Shown here: positions 7,377 to 8,217 of the stretch, piece after piece
Position numbering within the stretch: the first letter of the stretch is position 1
Layout of the letters: every line of letters starts with the position of its first letter
NCBI GenBank assembly: GCA_031552655.1
Contig: JAVBML010000029.1
Location: 1-8,217, forward strand
Direction of reading: 5' to 3'
Length of the DNA stretch: 8,217 bases
Source: CAZTPH01 sp031552655
GTDB taxonomy: Bacteria > Pseudomonadota > Gammaproteobacteria > UBA9339
The notes under the pieces: model-generated
The model's input: the letters and a program-made list of their open reading frames with translations, nothing else
Told to the model about the DNA's origin: nothing
Databases searched by the model: none
Made by a program: the position numbers and the translations under genes

Positions 7377-7946
7377 ATGAAAATAATTCTTGGTTCCCAA
7401 TCTCCAGGCAGAAAAAAAATTCTGCAGTCCCTGGGCTATAATTTTAGGGTCATGCATGCTAATTTTGATGAAAAATCAATTCGCCTGAAGAATCCTAAAA
7501 AACTAGTAAAAATACTAGCCCAAGCTAAGGCAACCAAGCTATTAACTCGCATTAAGCAAGAGGCAATATTAATTACCGCTGATCAAGTGGTGCTATGTCA
7601 CAGTAAGATTTTAGAAAAACCCAAGAATCAAAATGAGATAAAAAAATTTCTAAAATTGTATAGCAAATTTCCAGCGACCACCGTTACTGCAATTGCGGTA
7701 ACTAATACAGCCACGAACAAACAAAAGATCGACGTTAATTTGGCTACCATTTGGTTTAAGCCGATGGAAGAAAAGACCATGGAAAAAATTGCTAACCGGC
7801 GAAGTAATTTACACTATGCTGGTGGTTTTACCATTGATGATCCAATGTATAGAAAATATATCAAAAAAATTAATGGAGATGAAGATAGTATCATTGGGTT
7901 ACCTAGTAGATTATTGCTTAAAATGTTACCCGAAATAATGTCGTAA
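7377..7946 (+). CDS. Maf-family nucleoside triphosphate pyrophosphatase, divergent
   Basis: The protein has 189 residues from ATG 7377, close to the family's usual 190-200. Maf/YhdE/YceF enzymes hydrolyse nucleoside triphosphates, often non-canonical or modified, to monophosphate and pyrophosphate, and have been linked to septum formation and house-cleaning. The N-terminal substrate loop is LGSQSPGRKKIL (residues 5-16, with Ser7, Ser9 and Arg12). The catalytic-site segment is ITADQVVL (Asp69), followed by KILEKP (Lys81), and the C-terminus has AGGF and IIGLPSRLL. TADQ instead of the common bacterial DTVV, and the AGG-x-(7-10)-Y pattern, resemble plant-type Maf homologues as I recall them. Codons upstream of 7377 fall in the tRNA, so that extension is rejected. 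No SD is visible. It is Lys-rich (basic) compared with its neighbours. The exact substrate cannot be read from sequence. Confidence 0.88.
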   Translation: MKIILGSQSPGRKKILQSLGYNFRVMHANFDEKSIRLKNPKKLVKILAQAKATKLLTRIKQEAILITADQVVLCHSKILEKPKNQNEIKKFLKLYSKFPATTVTAIAVTNTATNKQKIDVNLATIWFKPMEEKTMEKIANRRSNLHYAGGFTIDDPMYRKYIKKINGDEDSIIGLPSRLLLKMLPEIMS

Positions 7947-7962
7947 GCATTTTGTAGCTAAT

Positions 7963-7977
7963 TCAAATATTATTTGA
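7963..7977 (+). terminator. Weak AT-rich hairpin after maf
   Basis: TCAAAT-ATT-ATTTGA forms a 6-bp stem 16 nt past the maf stop. It is AT-only except for one G-C pair and has no following U-tract, so it is at best a weak 3'-end structure. It is listed as the only stem immediately downstream of the gene. Confidence 0.2.
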
Positions 7978-8011
7978 TCTCATAGTTTAAATTATCTTTA
8001 TTGCCTCGAAA

Positions 8012-8036
8012 GTTAATTAAACTGCCATTAATTAAC
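8012..8036. repeat. 9-bp perfect inverted repeat with 7-nt loop
   Basis: GTTAATTAA (8012-8020) and TTAATTAAC (8028-8036) are exact reverse complements around ACTGCCA, followed by eight A's (8037-8044). There is no T-run on the 3' side of either strand, so it is not a standard intrinsic terminator. It could be a protein-binding site, an mRNA 3'-end structure or chance AT-rich symmetry. Confidence 0.55.
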
Positions 8037-8087
8037 AAAAAAAACAAATATCAAGTATATTTACTATCCTGGTATTAACAATCGCTG

Positions 8088-8116
8088 CTAGCCAAGGAGA
8101 ACGAAGTGTAGGCTAG
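8088..8116. repeat. Hairpin 1 of a two-hairpin cluster
   Basis: CTAGCC (8088-8093) pairs exactly with GGCTAG (8111-8116) around a 17-nt loop containing GGAGAACGAAGTG. The loop resembles that of hairpin 2 (shared order GAG, AA, CGA, GTG) while the stem sequence differs, as in families of small palindromic intergenic repeats. The repeat-family assignment is inference from two copies only. Confidence 0.45.
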
Positions 8117-8136
8117 AAGTCCGAGGTAGGTGAGGG

Positions 8137-8166
8137 TTTTTAGTAGAGCAAAGCGAGTGCTAAAAA
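8137..8166. repeat. Hairpin 2 of a two-hairpin cluster
   Basis: TTTTTAG (8137-8143) pairs exactly with CTAAAAA (8160-8166) around a 16-nt loop containing GAGCAAAGCGAGTG. Read on the minus strand, its first arm includes the stop codon of the possible reading frame entering from the right edge, so it may shape the 3' end of that transcript. Confidence 0.45.
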
Positions 8167-8217
8167 TCTATACTAAGCGTTAAGTCATAGTAGCGTATTC
8201 CAGCTGCGGGACGGCCG
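8160..8217 (-). CDS. Possible C-terminus of an outer-membrane beta-barrel protein (partial)
   Basis: On the minus strand an open frame enters from the right edge and stops at TAG (8162-8160) after 18 visible residues, ending YYDLTLSIDF. Counting back from the last residue, positions 1, 3, 5, 7 and 9 are Phe, Ile, Leu, Leu and Tyr, the alternating pattern with terminal Phe recognised by the BAM complex in outer-membrane barrels. The local base composition is also more G+C-rich than the adjacent spacer. It would be convergent to maf. Only 18 residues are visible, the other two minus frames also stop nearby, and the segment could instead be part of an intergenic repeat, so the call is tentative. 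Confidence 0.27.
   Translation of the reverse strand, partial: GRPAAGIRYYDLTLSIDF

Noticed and set aside
7292..7400. tRNA-linked integration site or mobile element
   Set aside because: No duplicated tRNA 3' end, integrase or direct repeat is seen in the window; a normal gene follows at once.
7257..7457. Minus-strand 66-residue reading frame across the tRNA
   Set aside because: It is the antisense translation of the tRNA gene (the well-known SRPPHCERGALPTELQ-type artefact), not a protein gene.
1..8217. CRISPR array, transposase, or toxin-antitoxin / defence genes
   Set aside because: No regularly spaced direct repeats and no such protein domains appear in any convincing frame.

Overview
The window reads as chromosomal DNA of a gammaproteobacterium. 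A ZipA is present, which is essentially restricted to that class, and it lies in the order smc - zipA - ligA that many gammaproteobacteria share. The DNA is moderately AT-rich (about 40% G+C by eye) and the genes are tightly packed. Compact versions of normally longer proteins (ZipA, a FimV-like protein) suggest a streamlined, perhaps host-associated lineage such as the Legionella/Coxiella side of the class. The lineage is an inference, since no marker here fixes it.

Layout. Positions 1-6453 form one plus-strand block with gaps of 0-27 nt: the C-terminal half of the chromosome-organising ATPase SMC (cut by the window start), zipA (cell-division membrane tether), ligA (NAD-dependent DNA ligase), a metallo-beta-lactamase/beta-CASP nuclease, and prmB (glutamine methyltransferase of ribosomal protein L3). 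A 59-nt gap with a plausible promoter and a good Shine-Dalgarno (SD) sequence leads to a small signal peptide / coiled-coil / one-TM protein ending in a FimV-type C-terminal domain. It is followed after only 8 nt by tRNA-Ala(CGC), and 12 nt further by a Maf-family nucleotide pyrophosphatase. All complete genes point rightward.

The last 271 nt (7947-8217) hold no complete gene. They contain an AT-rich inverted repeat, two consecutive hairpins with related loops, and a short minus-strand reading frame running off the right edge. Its last residues resemble the C-terminal beta-strand of an outer-membrane barrel protein.

The genes cover chromosome segregation, septation, replication/repair, probable RNA processing, ribosome modification, a probable envelope/polar protein, and nucleotide-pool or division control. 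I see no clear undescribed multi-gene system. The most unusual points are the beta-CASP nuclease abutting ligA, the minimal FimV-like protein, the CCA-less tRNA between two protein genes, the divergent Maf whose TADQ motif recalls plant homologues, and the structured right-hand end.
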